A stretch of DNA of 64,000 nucleotides from Beijerinckiaceae bacterium (GTDB taxonomy: Bacteria; Pseudomonadota; Alphaproteobacteria; Rhizobiales; Beijerinckiaceae). Under the pieces are notes generated by a model. The model was not told the DNA's origin. It ran no database searches and saw only the letters and a program-made list of their open reading frames with translations. The first letter of the stretch is position 1; every line of letters starts with the position of its first letter. The stretch spans positions 62,001-126,000 of the forward strand of contig CANGJJ010000005.1 in NCBI GenBank assembly GCA_947454485.1. Direction: 5' to 3'. The translations under genes and the position numbers were made by a program. Shown here piece by piece: positions 1 through 9,436 of this stretch.

Positions 1-839
1 TCCGTTCGCCCCTTCTGCCCTTCGCGGGGATTTGCCTCACCGCTTTGCTGCTCGCAGGCTGCGGCCCGACCGGCACCAATCTGCTGGGGAACGGCCCGCG
101 CATCGCAGAAGTCGAGGCACCTGATGCCTCCTTCTCCGACAATATCGCCTCGCTCAGCGATGTGGTGAAACGCAATCCTGAGTCACCAGATGCCTACAAC
201 ACTCGCGGCGCTGCCTATGCCCGCGCTGGCCGCTATCAAGAAGCCATTGCCGACTTCACTCAGGCGATCCGCATCAATCCCAATCATGCAGCAGCCTATG
301 TGAACCGCGCCCTCGCCAATCGTCAGATCAATCGCAATGATCAGGCACTGGCGGATTTCAACCGCGCGATTGAAGCCAATCCGCGCCATGCCCCCGCTTT
401 CTTGGGCCGCGCCAATCTGCTGCGCACACAAGGCGCGCTCACTGAGGCGCTGGCTGATCTTGATCAGGCCATTCGTCTGGCCCCTGAAGATGCGCAGGCC
501 TTCCATGCGCGTGGCCTGATCCATCAGCGAAATGGCAACCATCCGCGCGCCATTACAGATTTCGACAATGCGATTGACCGCAATCCCTTCGTGGCAGCGC
601 CCTATCAAGCGCGCGGTCAAAGCCTGATCGAGATCGGCAAATATGATGCGGCGGTGGAAGACTTCAACGCGACGCTGAATGTGAACAATCGCAATGCCGA
701 TGCATGGGCAGGCCTTGGCCTTGCCTATGAGCGCCTCGGCAACAAGCCCAAGGCGGTTGAATCTTACGAGCGCGCTTTGGTGGTCGAGCCCAATCACAAA
801 TTGGCCCGCGATGGCCGCGCGCGTCTGGGCCGCAGCTGA
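1..839 (+). CDS. TPR repeat lipoprotein (5'-truncated by window edge)
   Basis: The frame is open to the window edge, so the true start lies upstream; the ORF-track start at 45 is a TTG inside the signal peptide. Just inside the window there is a hydrophobic run ending in a lipobox (LLLAGC), which predicts a lipid-anchored envelope protein. About six tandem tetratricopeptide repeats follow (for example AYARAGRYQEAIADFTQAI), typical of NlpI-like or general scaffold lipoproteins. TPRs mediate protein-protein contacts; no catalytic domain is visible. A bidirectional hairpin terminator follows the stop. Partner proteins cannot be inferred. Confidence 0.85.
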   Translation, partial: RSPLLPFAGICLTALLLAGCGPTGTNLLGNGPRIAEVEAPDASFSDNIASLSDVVKRNPESPDAYNTRGAAYARAGRYQEAIADFTQAIRINPNHAAAYVNRALANRQINRNDQALADFNRAIEANPRHAPAFLGRANLLRTQGALTEALADLDQAIRLAPEDAQAFHARGLIHQRNGNHPRAITDFDNAIDRNPFVAAPYQARGQSLIEIGKYDAAVEDFNATLNVNNRNADAWAGLGLAYERLGNKPKAVESYERALVVEPNHKLARDGRARLGRS

Positions 840-861
840 TCACAGCCAAATTTTGCGTAAT

Positions 862-895
862 AAAAAAGCCCGCGAGATCATCGCGGGCTTTGTTG
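862..895. terminator. Bidirectional intrinsic terminator
   Basis: Stem gcccgcga/tcgcgggc with loop gatca, preceded by six A and followed by tttgttg. It lies between the convergent TPR gene and pntB, so it can serve both strands. Confidence 0.8.
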
Positions 896-910
896 TGAGA
901 GGCTGCTGGC

Positions 911-2314
911 CTAGTGGCCGAGCGCCTTGACGATATTGTCGACCATCTTCTTGGCATCCGCAAAGAGCATCATCGTATTGTCGCGGAAGAACAGTTCGTT
1001 CTCAACGCCTGCATAGCCTGAGCCCATGCCGCGCTTGATGAACAAAACCGTCTTGGCTTTCTCAACATCAAGGATCGGCATGCCATAGATGGCAGACTTG
1101 GGGTCCGTCTTGGCGGCCGGATTGGTCACGTCATTAGCGCCAATCACAAAGGCCACATCAGCCTGACCAAACTCCGAATTGATGTCCTCCAGCTCGAAGA
1201 CTTCGTCGTAGGGCACATTGGCTTCGGCGAGCAGCACATTCATATGGCCGGGCATACGACCCGCCACGGGATGAATGGCATATTTCACCTCAACGCCTTC
1301 CTTCTTCAAAAGGTCAGCCATCTCACGCAGAGCATGCTGCGCTTGGGCCACCGCCATGCCATAGCCCGGCACGATGATGACTTTGGACGCATTCTTCATG
1401 ATGTAAGCAGCATCATCGGCAGAGCCTTGCTTGACGGGGCGCGTTTCCACGACGCCCGCACCAGCAACTTCCGTGTCGCCACCAAAACCGCCCAGAATGA
1501 CGGAGATGAAGGAGCGGTTCATGCCCTTACACATGATGTAGGACAGGATCGCGCCTGAAGAGCCAACCAGCGCGCCCGTGATGATGAGCGCCAGATTGCC
1601 AAGCGTGAAGCCGATGCCCGCTGCTGCCCAACCCGAATAAGAGTTGAGCATGGACACAACCACCGGCATGTCAGCGCCGCCAATCGGCACGATGAGCAAG
1701 ACGCCCAGCACCAGAGAGACGAGCACGATGAGCCAGAAGAGGAGATGGCTCTGCGTGACGCAGAACATCACCACCAGCAGAATGAGGCCAGCGGCCAGAG
1801 CTGCATTGATGAGATGACGCTGCGGCAGCATGATCGGCTTGCCCGACATGCGACCATCGAGCTTCAAAAAGGCGATGATGGAGCCGGTGAAGGTGATGGC
1901 GCCAATGGCCGCACCAATCGACATCTCCAGCAGGCTGGCTGCATGGATATGCTTGGACGTGCCAATACCGAAAGCCTGCGGCGCATAGAGCGCGCCAGCG
2001 GCCACCAGAACAGCCGCAAGACCAACCAGCGCATGGAAGAAAGCCACCAGCTGGGGCATGGCCGTCATCTGCACGGTGCGGGCGCGCCAAGCGCCAATAC
2101 CACCGCCCAGCACAACGCCGCCAATCACCAGCGCCCAGGAGGACAGGCCAGAGGGCAGGCGATAGAGCAAGGTCGTGCCGACCGCCAAGGCCATGCCAAT
2201 CATGCCGTAGAGATTGCCCTGACGCGAGGTCGAGGGATGCGACAGGCCGCGCAGCGACAGAATGAACAAAACGCCTGCGACGAGATAGAGAAGGGCTGCA
2301 AAATTCGCGCTCAT
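911..2314 (-). CDS. pntB: NAD(P) transhydrogenase subunit beta
   Basis: 467 aa, the usual PntB length. The N-terminal half is a bundle of hydrophobic helices (membrane domain II). The C-terminal third is the NADP(H)-binding domain III, with the GYGMAVAQAQHALREM glycine motif and the IGANDVTNPAAKTDP segment. With PntAA and PntAB it forms the inner-membrane proton-translocating transhydrogenase, which uses the proton-motive force to reduce NADP+ with NADH. It is the last gene of a tight operon; its start lies 3 bp after the stop of pntAB. Confidence 0.97.
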   Translation of the reverse strand: MSANFAALLYLVAGVLFILSLRGLSHPSTSRQGNLYGMIGMALAVGTTLLYRLPSGLSSWALVIGGVVLGGGIGAWRARTVQMTAMPQLVAFFHALVGLAAVLVAAGALYAPQAFGIGTSKHIHAASLLEMSIGAAIGAITFTGSIIAFLKLDGRMSGKPIMLPQRHLINAALAAGLILLVVMFCVTQSHLLFWLIVLVSLVLGVLLIVPIGGADMPVVVSMLNSYSGWAAAGIGFTLGNLALIITGALVGSSGAILSYIMCKGMNRSFISVILGGFGGDTEVAGAGVVETRPVKQGSADDAAYIMKNASKVIIVPGYGMAVAQAQHALREMADLLKKEGVEVKYAIHPVAGRMPGHMNVLLAEANVPYDEVFELEDINSEFGQADVAFVIGANDVTNPAAKTDPKSAIYGMPILDVEKAKTVLFIKRGMGSGYAGVENELFFRDNTMMLFADAKKMVDNIVKALGH

Positions 2315-2317
2315 GCT

Positions 2318-2737
2318 TTAGCCCTTCTTCTTGTACATGGAGAGCATGCGCTCTGTGACCATGAAGCCGCCAAAGATATTCACGCAGGCCAGCACCAAAG
2401 CGACAAAACCGAAGGCGCGTGCATAAAGCGCCCCATCATCGCCCGGGCTCGACGCATCAACACCCACCGACAGCAAAGCGCCCACCACGATCACAGACGA
2501 GATCGCATTGGTGACCGACATGAGCGGTGTATGCAGAGCGGGCGTCACCGACCACACAACATAATAGCCAACGAAGATCGCCAGCGCGAAAATCGCGAGA
2601 CGAAACACGAAGGGGTCGATTGCACCGCCGGACGCAGCACCCGCCACATCACCTGCTGCTGTTGCCATCTGGTCAGCATAGGTTTGTGCGGCTTGCTGCA
2701 CGCTGTTCAAAAATGTCTGGGTAGCCTCATTTGCCAT
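2318..2737 (-). CDS. pntAB: NAD(P) transhydrogenase subunit alpha 2 (membrane part)
   Basis: 139 aa from the chosen start MANEATQ; the ORF-track start four codons upstream is less likely because GAGGG sits at proper spacing before 2737. Hydrophobic helices (FRLAIFALAIFVGYYVVW and others) match the membrane part that in Escherichia coli is fused to PntA. A separate alpha-2 gene is the arrangement known from Rhodospirillum rubrum and many alphaproteobacteria. The segment TPALHTPLMSVTNAISSV is the conserved core. It assembles with PntAA and PntB in the inner membrane. Confidence 0.95.
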   Translation of the reverse strand: MANEATQTFLNSVQQAAQTYADQMATAAGDVAGAASGGAIDPFVFRLAIFALAIFVGYYVVWSVTPALHTPLMSVTNAISSVIVVGALLSVGVDASSPGDDGALYARAFGFVALVLACVNIFGGFMVTERMLSMYKKKG

Positions 2738-2776
2738 GACTGCCCTCACAGTTGGCCAAAGGGAAAGCGAAACGCT

Positions 2777-3916
2777 TTACGCCTTGGGCTGGAAGTTGGG
2801 ATGAACAATAGCCCCGCCGCGTGTCAGCAGCGTTGCCTGCACAAGCTCGTCGTCCCAATTGGGCGCGAAGCTCTTGGTTTCTTTCGCCACCAGCGTCTCG
2901 ATGAAGGCGAGCAGATTGCGCGCATAGAGGCTGGAGGCCGTCGCCGCGATACGGCCAGCGACATTGAGATGGCCGACGATCTTCACGCCATTCTCGGTTG
3001 TGACGACTTGGCCCGGCACAGCCAGTTCGCAATTGCCGCCGCGCTCAACCGCAAGATCGACAATCACAGAGCCCGCGCGCATCGAGCGCACCATATCGGC
3101 TGTAATGAGGCGCGGAGCGGGACGGCCGGGAATGAGCGCCGTGGTGATGACGATATCTTGCTTGGCGATATGCGCAGCGGTGAGTGCTGCCTGCTTGGCC
3201 TGATAGTCTTTCGACATTTCTTTGGCATAGCCACCGGCTGTCTGCGCCTGCAAAAACTCTTCGTCTTCGACCGCGAGGAATTTCGCACCCAGCGATTCCA
3301 CCTGCTCCTTGGTGGCAGGGCGCACATCGGTCGCAGTGACAATGGCACCCAGACGGCGCGCAGTGGCAATCGCCTGAAGGCCCGCGACGCCCACGCCCAT
3401 GACGAAGATCTTGGCGGCCGGCACGGTGCCAGCGGCGGTCATCATCATCGGCACAGCGCGGCCATATTCAGCCGCACCATCGAGCACGGCGCGATAGCCC
3501 GCCAGATTGGCCTGCGAGGAGAGCACATCCATCACCTGCGCACGGGTGATGCGCGGCATGAACTCCATCGCGAAACTATTGAGCCCGGCCTGCGCATAGG
3601 CTTGCAGCGCTGCCTCTTGGCCGTAAGGATCCATGACAGCGATGACAGAGGCACCAGCGGCCGCGCCACTCAGCGCAGAGGCCTGCGGGCGACGCACCGC
3701 CAGAATAACATCAGCACCAGCAATGGTCGCACCAGCGCCTTGCGCAATGGTGGCACCTGCTGTTTCAAAGTCTGTATCGGTAATTCCGGAGGCCAAGCCT
3801 GCACCGGATTGGACCGCGACCTGCGCACCCAGCGCGATCAATTTTTTGACGGTCTCGGGAGTAGCTGCCACGCGGGTCTCATTGGACTCGGTTTCAGCTG
3901 GAACAGCAATGCGCAT
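2777..3916 (-). CDS. pntAA: NAD(P) transhydrogenase subunit alpha 1 (NAD-binding)
   Basis: 379 aa, soluble domain I that binds NAD(H). The N-terminus MRIAVPAETESNETRVAATPE is typical of the AlaDh/PNT N-terminal family. The Rossmann motif VMGVGVAGLQAIATARRLGA lies near residue 170. A strong GGGAGG ribosome site precedes the ATG. It is followed by pntAB after 39 bp, so pntAA-pntAB-pntB are one transcription unit, probably with the small oxidase subunit gene upstream. The homologous alanine dehydrogenase is excluded by the neighbours. Confidence 0.96.
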   Translation of the reverse strand: MRIAVPAETESNETRVAATPETVKKLIALGAQVAVQSGAGLASGITDTDFETAGATIAQGAGATIAGADVILAVRRPQASALSGAAAGASVIAVMDPYGQEAALQAYAQAGLNSFAMEFMPRITRAQVMDVLSSQANLAGYRAVLDGAAEYGRAVPMMMTAAGTVPAAKIFVMGVGVAGLQAIATARRLGAIVTATDVRPATKEQVESLGAKFLAVEDEEFLQAQTAGGYAKEMSKDYQAKQAALTAAHIAKQDIVITTALIPGRPAPRLITADMVRSMRAGSVIVDLAVERGGNCELAVPGQVVTTENGVKIVGHLNVAGRIAATASSLYARNLLAFIETLVAKETKSFAPNWDDELVQATLLTRGGAIVHPNFQPKA

Positions 3917-3991
3917 TCAAGCCTCCCTCTCAACACTCACAAGTATGGAGGCCGCTGAGCCGCCAGGTGGCGAGCCCGGCGGCTTGCGTGA

Positions 3992-4138
3992 TTAGAGCAG
4001 TGTGACTGCCATGAAGACCATCACTGCAACGCAGAAAATGGTGCCCCACTTGGTGAGACCAACGAAGAGTTCGTAGGTCTTTTCGTGTTCGACATAGTCC
4101 ATACCGGACTGGCCTGCACTGTTGTGATGTTCAGCCAT
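3992..4138 (-). CDS. aa3-type cytochrome c oxidase subunit IV (48 aa)
   Basis: Too short for the ORF track. Translating the minus strand from the ATG at 4138 gives MAEHHNSAGQSGMDYVEHEK, then TYELFVGLTKWGTIFCVAVM and a further hydrophobic stretch, ending with TAA. This is the pattern of the bacterial aa3 oxidase subunit IV family (COX4_pro_2): a short polar N-terminus with DYxEHEKTY followed by one membrane helix. It is a small accessory subunit of the terminal oxidase. Its position immediately upstream of pntAA is, to my recollection, common in this order. Confidence 0.9.
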   Translation of the reverse strand: MAEHHNSAGQSGMDYVEHEKTYELFVGLTKWGTIFCVAVMVFMAVTLL

Positions 4139-4175
4139 GAGGTCCTCTCAACTGGGCAAATGGGATGTAAATTGC

Positions 4176-4751
4176 TTAGCCGAATCCCTGCCCGGTCGCA
4201 ATCCGGCCGCGCCCGTGCTTTCGGGCCGAATAGCTGACAAAAACGATATAGGCGCTGAGCCCCAAGGCCCCGACCCAATGAATGAGCGCAAGCTGCCCCG
4301 CGCTCTCCACTCCCATGGGCCCGGCATGCCGCACCCACACCAGCGCCCCCAGAGGCATGGCGAGGGTGATGATCTGGGCCAGACGCTCCTCCTTGCGGAA
4401 CAGCAGCAAGCCAACCAGCAGGACCGGCAGGTGATAGGCCTCGACCGCCGAGGCAGGCCCAAGGGCCAGCGCCACATAGAGCGTCACAAAAGTGCCCGCC
4501 AGCCCCAGCAACAGCCGCCCAGCGACCGGCCAGCGTCCCAAAAAGGGCACCAGAAGGAAGAAAGGCGTCGTGAGCCAGGCGACCCGGGCCACCCAACCAG
4601 CATCGCCGATGATCCAGACGAGCCCCAGCGGATAGAGCGGCTGGCCAGAGCCAGCAAAGAGCGCAATCCGCGCCCCTGCCTGCTGCAAAGGATCATCGGT
4701 GGCCGCTGCCGCGCTCAGGCAGGCCCAGAGGGAGCGAAGAGCGGCGATCAT
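4176..4751 (-). CDS. Unknown multi-pass membrane protein
   Basis: 191 aa with roughly five or six hydrophobic segments (for example VAWLTTPFFLLVPFL, LLLGLAGTFVTLYVALAL, YHLPVLLVGLLLF). I recognise no family signature. Its ATG overlaps the stop of the upstream ABC1-kinase gene by 4 bp (ATGA), so the two are translationally coupled and may act together at the membrane. The C-terminus KHGRGRIATGQGFG is basic and probably cytoplasmic. Confidence 0.75.
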   Translation of the reverse strand: MIAALRSLWACLSAAAATDDPLQQAGARIALFAGSGQPLYPLGLVWIIGDAGWVARVAWLTTPFFLLVPFLGRWPVAGRLLLGLAGTFVTLYVALALGPASAVEAYHLPVLLVGLLLFRKEERLAQIITLAMPLGALVWVRHAGPMGVESAGQLALIHWVGALGLSAYIVFVSYSARKHGRGRIATGQGFG

Positions 4752-6094
4752 GGCGTGAGCCCCGCATGGGCAAGGGCGGCCGCCTGACGCTCAGCGATCG
4801 CCCGCGTCGAGAAATGCTCGCCCATCGCCTCTTCAAACAGACGGTGGAAATTGAGCTTGGCATCGAGATGCAAAAACACCCCGCCCAGACCAATGGCCGC
4901 GCGGTCCATAAAGACAAACTCACGCGGCACTTTGACGGGGCCTTTTTCCTTGAGCGCCTTGTGAACCGTGAAGGCCTCGCGCCGACCATATTGGGCAGGC
5001 TCAACACCATCAGCAATGGTGCGCACGCGATCATCGAGCAAAGGCCCGTAGATGAATCGCGCCCAGATATTCAGCACGTCAATCAAATCGCGGCGCAGAT
5101 TTTTGAAGCCCCAGGTCTCATAGGCATGGACCACTTGGGCCTCATCATTGCGCAGCAAACCTTGGTAGAGATCCACCACACCGCCCACAAAGCTGGCGGG
5201 GAAAATACGCACACAGCCATAGTCGAGAAGATTGATCCCCTCGCCATCTCCAAAGACCGTGTAATTGCCCAGATGCGGATCACCATGAATGATGGCGAGC
5301 TGACTGAAAGGCTGCCACCAAGCCCGAAACATCGCTGTTGCAATGCGATTGCGCGTATCCTGATCAGCGCCTTTGAAGCTCAAAAGCTTCTCACCCTGCA
5401 ACCAATCCATCGTCAGCAAGCGACCCGTCGACAGATCATGCCACACGCCGGGTACGCGAATTTCGGAACGGTCGCGCAGAATATGCGCATAGAGCGCGGC
5501 ATGTTTGGCCTCACGGCGATAGTCGAGCTCTTCGCGCACACGCGCGCCAATCTCCACCGCCATATCGCGCGTGTCGATCGCCGGATCAAAACGCCGATGC
5601 AGCGCAAACAACATATCGAGTTGCGACAGGTCCGCCTCAACCGCAGAGGCCATATCAGGATATTGCAGCTTCACGGCAAGCGCCTTGCCATCAAGGCTGG
5701 TGGCGCGATGCACCTGCCCCAACGAGGCAGCAGCTGCCGGATGCAGATCAAACTCAGAAAAATGCGCGCGCCAGTCAGGCCCAAGCTCAGCCTGCATCCG
5801 GCGCTTGACGAAGGCCGCGCCCATGGGCGGCGCATCGGACTGCAGCTTTTGCAGCTCGGCCGCATATTCAGGCGGCAGCACATCGGGAATTGTGGCCATC
5901 AGCTGGGCCACTTTCATCAGCGGACCCTTGAGCCCGCCCAGAGCACGCGCCAGCCCCACGGCATGGGCGCCTGTGACATTGCCTGCCACAACCCGCTCCA
6001 TGGCCATGCGCGCAGCCACCCCGCCCACATTGGTCCCAACACGGGCATAGCGGGCGGCTCGGGCCGAAAAGCGATTGGCTTCCTCGTCTCTCAT
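4748..6094 (-). CDS. ABC1/UbiB-family atypical kinase
   Basis: About 448 aa, AarF/UbiB/COQ8-like. Visible are the family KxGQ-like segment in variant form (LKGPLMKVAQLMA), the Ala-rich loop AAASLGQVHRATS, the lysine strand ALAVKLQYP, the catalytic segment IHGDPHLGNYTV and the DYG metal motif (NLLDYGCVRI). Members support ubiquinone biosynthesis or lipid homeostasis. The ORF track starts at a TTG (6115); I prefer the ATG at 6094 (MRDEEANRFS), although neither has a good ribosome site. It is not next to other ubi genes, so it may be a second ABC1 paralog rather than UbiB proper. Confidence 0.85.
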   Translation of the reverse strand: MRDEEANRFSARAARYARVGTNVGGVAARMAMERVVAGNVTGAHAVGLARALGGLKGPLMKVAQLMATIPDVLPPEYAAELQKLQSDAPPMGAAFVKRRMQAELGPDWRAHFSEFDLHPAAAASLGQVHRATSLDGKALAVKLQYPDMASAVEADLSQLDMLFALHRRFDPAIDTRDMAVEIGARVREELDYRREAKHAALYAHILRDRSEIRVPGVWHDLSTGRLLTMDWLQGEKLLSFKGADQDTRNRIATAMFRAWWQPFSQLAIIHGDPHLGNYTVFGDGEGINLLDYGCVRIFPASFVGGVVDLYQGLLRNDEAQVVHAYETWGFKNLRRDLIDVLNIWARFIYGPLLDDRVRTIADGVEPAQYGRREAFTVHKALKEKGPVKVPREFVFMDRAAIGLGGVFLHLDAKLNFHRLFEEAMGEHFSTRAIAERQAAALAHAGLTP

Positions 6095-6150
6095 GAGGCC
6101 AATACGCGCCAACAAGGCCGTAGGATCAAAATTGACCGGGCTGAGCCTTC

Positions 6151-7350
6151 TTAGACCTCAACCGTGTCCACATTATAGGTGAAAAGCCACTCATAACGTT
6201 GGTTGATCGCCTCGGCGCTCCATTCGCGGTTGATATAGGCATCGGCCCGCTCAACATCGCGATATTCGGGATTGTGGAAGTGCCGGACCATGTCATTGGC
6301 CCCCGCGACCATCTTGTTGTCGCGCACCAGACGGGCCGCCTCATAGCGCTGCAGGGCGACTTTGACGTCCTGATATTTCTCAAGGCAGCGGGCGAGCACC
6401 ACGCCGTCCTCAAGCGCCATGACCGCACCCTGCGCCAGGAAGGGCAGGGTCGGATGGCAGGCATCGCCCAGCAAAGCCACGCGGCCATAGGTGTAATGAG
6501 AGAGCGGATCGCGCACCAGATAGGCCCATTTGAGCAGCTGTGGCGATGTGTCGATCATCTCATGAATATCATCATGCCAACCGGCATAATCTTCATGGCA
6601 TTGCTGCTTGGTGCCCGGAGCCGTCCAGGTCTTTTCATCCCATTCGGCCCGCTCGATCGTGGCAGCAAAATTGAAGATCTTGCCTTCGCGCAAGGGATAA
6701 TGGACCACATGGCCATTGGGGCCAATCCAGTTCACCGCCATGCTCACCTGCATACGCTCTGGCAGCAGATCAATCGGAATAACACCGCGCCAGATCATCA
6801 TGCCCGGATAGCGCGAGGGCGCATCATTGGCGGTGAGGCGGCGAATGACGGAATTGACGCCATCACAACCAATCAAAGCATCGCCTTCAAAGCTGCGACC
6901 ATCTTCAAGGGTCAGCGTCACCTTGTTGTCGCGCTCGACATAAGAGGCAACGCGCGCATTCAGATGCAGCACCTCAGGATGATCGCGCAGCACCGCTTCA
7001 CTGACCGCCGTCAACAGATCGGGGCGATAGACGGTGAGATAGGGATAGCCATAGCGCTCGATAGCAACCGGCCCCAAATCAAACAGCTTCCAGACCTTGC
7101 CCGTGTTCCACAGGCGCACTTCCTTGCGCTCGGCCTTGCAGGAGAGCTGACGCAAAGTTTCGAAAGCGCCGATAGAATCGAGCGCGCGATTGCCATTGGG
7201 GCTGATCTGAATTCCCGCGCCCACTTCGCGCAATTCGCTAGCCTGTTCGAAAATCTGCACGTCAAAGCCGCGCTGCAACAAAGCTGCAGCCGCACACATG
7301 CCGCCGATACCGCCACCGGCGATGAGAATGCGAGGTTTTGATCCAGCCAC
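6151..7350 (-). CDS. FAD-dependent aromatic monooxygenase (salicylate hydroxylase-like)
   Basis: 399 aa, class A flavoprotein monooxygenase. The FAD-binding Rossmann motif ILIAGGGIGGMCAAAALLQ is near the N-terminus, the DG motif is in LIGCDGVNSVIRRL, and the second FAD motif is RVALLGDACHPTLPFLAQGA. Families of this type hydroxylate salicylate, 3- or 6-hydroxybenzoate, 6-hydroxynicotinate and similar substrates with NAD(P)H and O2; the exact substrate is not readable. It starts with GTG after AAGGAG. The aromatic cluster about 15-30 kb away may be related, but linkage is not shown. Confidence 0.88.
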   Translation of the reverse strand: MAGSKPRILIAGGGIGGMCAAAALLQRGFDVQIFEQASELREVGAGIQISPNGNRALDSIGAFETLRQLSCKAERKEVRLWNTGKVWKLFDLGPVAIERYGYPYLTVYRPDLLTAVSEAVLRDHPEVLHLNARVASYVERDNKVTLTLEDGRSFEGDALIGCDGVNSVIRRLTANDAPSRYPGMMIWRGVIPIDLLPERMQVSMAVNWIGPNGHVVHYPLREGKIFNFAATIERAEWDEKTWTAPGTKQQCHEDYAGWHDDIHEMIDTSPQLLKWAYLVRDPLSHYTYGRVALLGDACHPTLPFLAQGAVMALEDGVVLARCLEKYQDVKVALQRYEAARLVRDNKMVAGANDMVRHFHNPEYRDVERADAYINREWSAEAINQRYEWLFTYNVDTVEV

Positions 7351-7421
7351 CCGAGCGTCTCCTTGTTCTTGGACAGCTTCCTAACGCAGGAGCAGTCAAA
7401 AACGCAATGCGATGTGACGTC

Positions 7422-9263
7422 TTATGCGTCCATCGCTTCAAGCTCGGCAATCATGCCCTCGATCATGGTCAGACCGATCTGCCAGAAACCGGGATCGCGC
7501 GCATCAAGCCCGAAGGGGGCCAGAAGTTCAGAATGATGCTTCGTGCCGCCTGCCGAGAGCATGGCGAAATATTTCTCCACAAAGCCGCCCTCAGCCTTCT
7601 GATAGACGCCATAGAGCGAATTCACGAGGCAATCGCCGAAGGCATAGGCATAGACATAAAAGGGCGAATGAACGAAATGCGGGATATAGGCCCAGAAAGT
7701 CTCATAGCCCTCGCGCAAAGCAATCGCCGGCCCCAGACTCTCAGCCTGCACGCTCATCCACAAGTCCCCGATCTGCTCAGCCGTCAACTCGCCCGCACGG
7801 CGCGCCTCATGCAACTTGCGCTCGAAAGAGTAGAAAGCGATCTGGCGCACCACCGTATTGATCATATCCTCGACCTTTGCCGCCAGCATAGCGCGGCGCT
7901 GCTCGGGGCCTGACTGGGCGAGCAAGGTGCGGAAGGTGAGCATCTCGCCAAAGACACTGGCCGTCTCAGCCAAAGTCAGAGGTGTCGGCGCCATCAAGGC
8001 CCCGTTATGCGCGGCAAGCACCTGATGCACGCCATGACCCAATTCATGCGCAAGCGTCATCACATCGCGCGGCTTACCCTGATAATTCAGCAGCACATAT
8101 GGATGCGCAGAGGGAACGGTGGGATGAGCAAAAGCACCGGGCGCTTTGCCGGGGCGCACAGGTGCATCAATCCAGCGCTCATCAAAGAAGCGCTGCGCGA
8201 TCTGCGCCATTTTCGGTGAAAATTCGCCATAGGCCGAGAGCACCAGATGGCGCGCATCTTCCCAATTATAGCTGCGGGTCGGCACATTGGGCAGCGGCGC
8301 ATTGCGATCCCAATGATCGAGTTGCTCACGCCCAAACCATTTCGCCTTCAGCTTGTAATAGCGATGCGACAATCGCGGATAGGCATCACGCACCGCGCTC
8401 ACCAGTGCATCAACCACTTCGCGTTCAACACGGTTCGACAAATGGCGCGAATCCGCCACATCACTAAAGCCGCGCCAACGATCGCCAATCTCCTTGTCCT
8501 TGGCGAGCACATTTGTCACCAGCGAGAAGGTGCGAAGATTGGCGCGCAAGGTCGTGGCCAAAGCCTGCGAAGCATCGCGGCGCACAGCCTCATTGGGATC
8601 TTGCATGAGATTGAGCGTCGGCTCGAGCGACAGTTCCTTATCGCCCACCTTGAAGCGCAGACCCGCGATGGTCTCGTCGAACAAGCGGTTCCATGCGCCC
8701 CGGCCCGTGACGGACTTTTCATGGAAGAGCTGCTCAACGCGGTCCTCAAGCTGATAGGGCTTTTCGCGGCGCACATCTTCAAGCCAAGGGCGATAATGGG
8801 ACAGCGGCGCTTGGCCCATGACAGCGGACATGACGCTGTCCTCGATCCGGTTCAGCTCAAGGGTCAGGAACAAGAGATCGGTCGAGGCATTGGTGATCTT
8901 TTCTTGCGCATCGCCATAAAATTTCGCGCGCGCCGGATCGGTCGTATCCCCGGCATAGATCAGGCCCGCATAGGACATGACCCGGCCGATCAGATCCTCC
9001 AGCGCCTCATAGCGCTGCAACATGGCAAACAGGGTCTGGCTGGCGTCAGGGGCCCCAGCCATCTGAGCGAGCTTGCCGCGATAGTCCTGCGCAAAAGCCG
9101 CGCAATCCTGCGCGATCCGGGCAAGGTCGCCGGCATAAGCGGGCGATTCCATGCCGGGATAAAGATCGGCCAAATTCCACTCCGGCAGCGTGCCTTGGTC
9201 AGCAGCGGCCCCCGATGAGGCGGTGGCGCGGGCAAGCTTGAACGAGGCAGGCGAGGCAAACAT
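7422..9263 (-). CDS. pepF: M3-family oligoendopeptidase
   Basis: 613 aa, the usual length for the PepF/M3B oligopeptidase clade. The zinc site is MTLAHELGHGVHQVL (HExxH) at about residue 400, followed by the downstream glutamate region TLAETASVFGEML. It cleaves short peptides in the cytoplasm; no signal peptide is seen. It is divergently transcribed from the regulator at 9437 and stands alone. Confidence 0.93.
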   Translation of the reverse strand: MFASPASFKLARATASSGAAADQGTLPEWNLADLYPGMESPAYAGDLARIAQDCAAFAQDYRGKLAQMAGAPDASQTLFAMLQRYEALEDLIGRVMSYAGLIYAGDTTDPARAKFYGDAQEKITNASTDLLFLTLELNRIEDSVMSAVMGQAPLSHYRPWLEDVRREKPYQLEDRVEQLFHEKSVTGRGAWNRLFDETIAGLRFKVGDKELSLEPTLNLMQDPNEAVRRDASQALATTLRANLRTFSLVTNVLAKDKEIGDRWRGFSDVADSRHLSNRVEREVVDALVSAVRDAYPRLSHRYYKLKAKWFGREQLDHWDRNAPLPNVPTRSYNWEDARHLVLSAYGEFSPKMAQIAQRFFDERWIDAPVRPGKAPGAFAHPTVPSAHPYVLLNYQGKPRDVMTLAHELGHGVHQVLAAHNGALMAPTPLTLAETASVFGEMLTFRTLLAQSGPEQRRAMLAAKVEDMINTVVRQIAFYSFERKLHEARRAGELTAEQIGDLWMSVQAESLGPAIALREGYETFWAYIPHFVHSPFYVYAYAFGDCLVNSLYGVYQKAEGGFVEKYFAMLSAGGTKHHSELLAPFGLDARDPGFWQIGLTMIEGMIAELEAMDA

Positions 9264-9436
9264 GGGCTGACCTTTCGGCTGGAAACGCCCTCTATATCGG
9301 GCCTTCCGCGCCCCGCTTCAACCGCAAAACCTGTGATCGTGCCAAGCTGACACGCTAATTAATCAGCCGTTTACCCTGTTTGCCTCATAGTTTGGTCCGA
9401 AGCAGGGGCAAGCCCTGCTGGAGAGTGAATCGCGGC

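Noticed and set aside
1745-3958. 737-aa plus-strand ORF
   Set aside because: Antisense shadow of pntB, pntAB and pntAA; low-complexity His/Arg/Gln-rich product, no start signal.
4766-6154. 462-aa plus-strand ORF
   Set aside because: Antisense to the ABC1-kinase gene, which has clear catalytic motifs.
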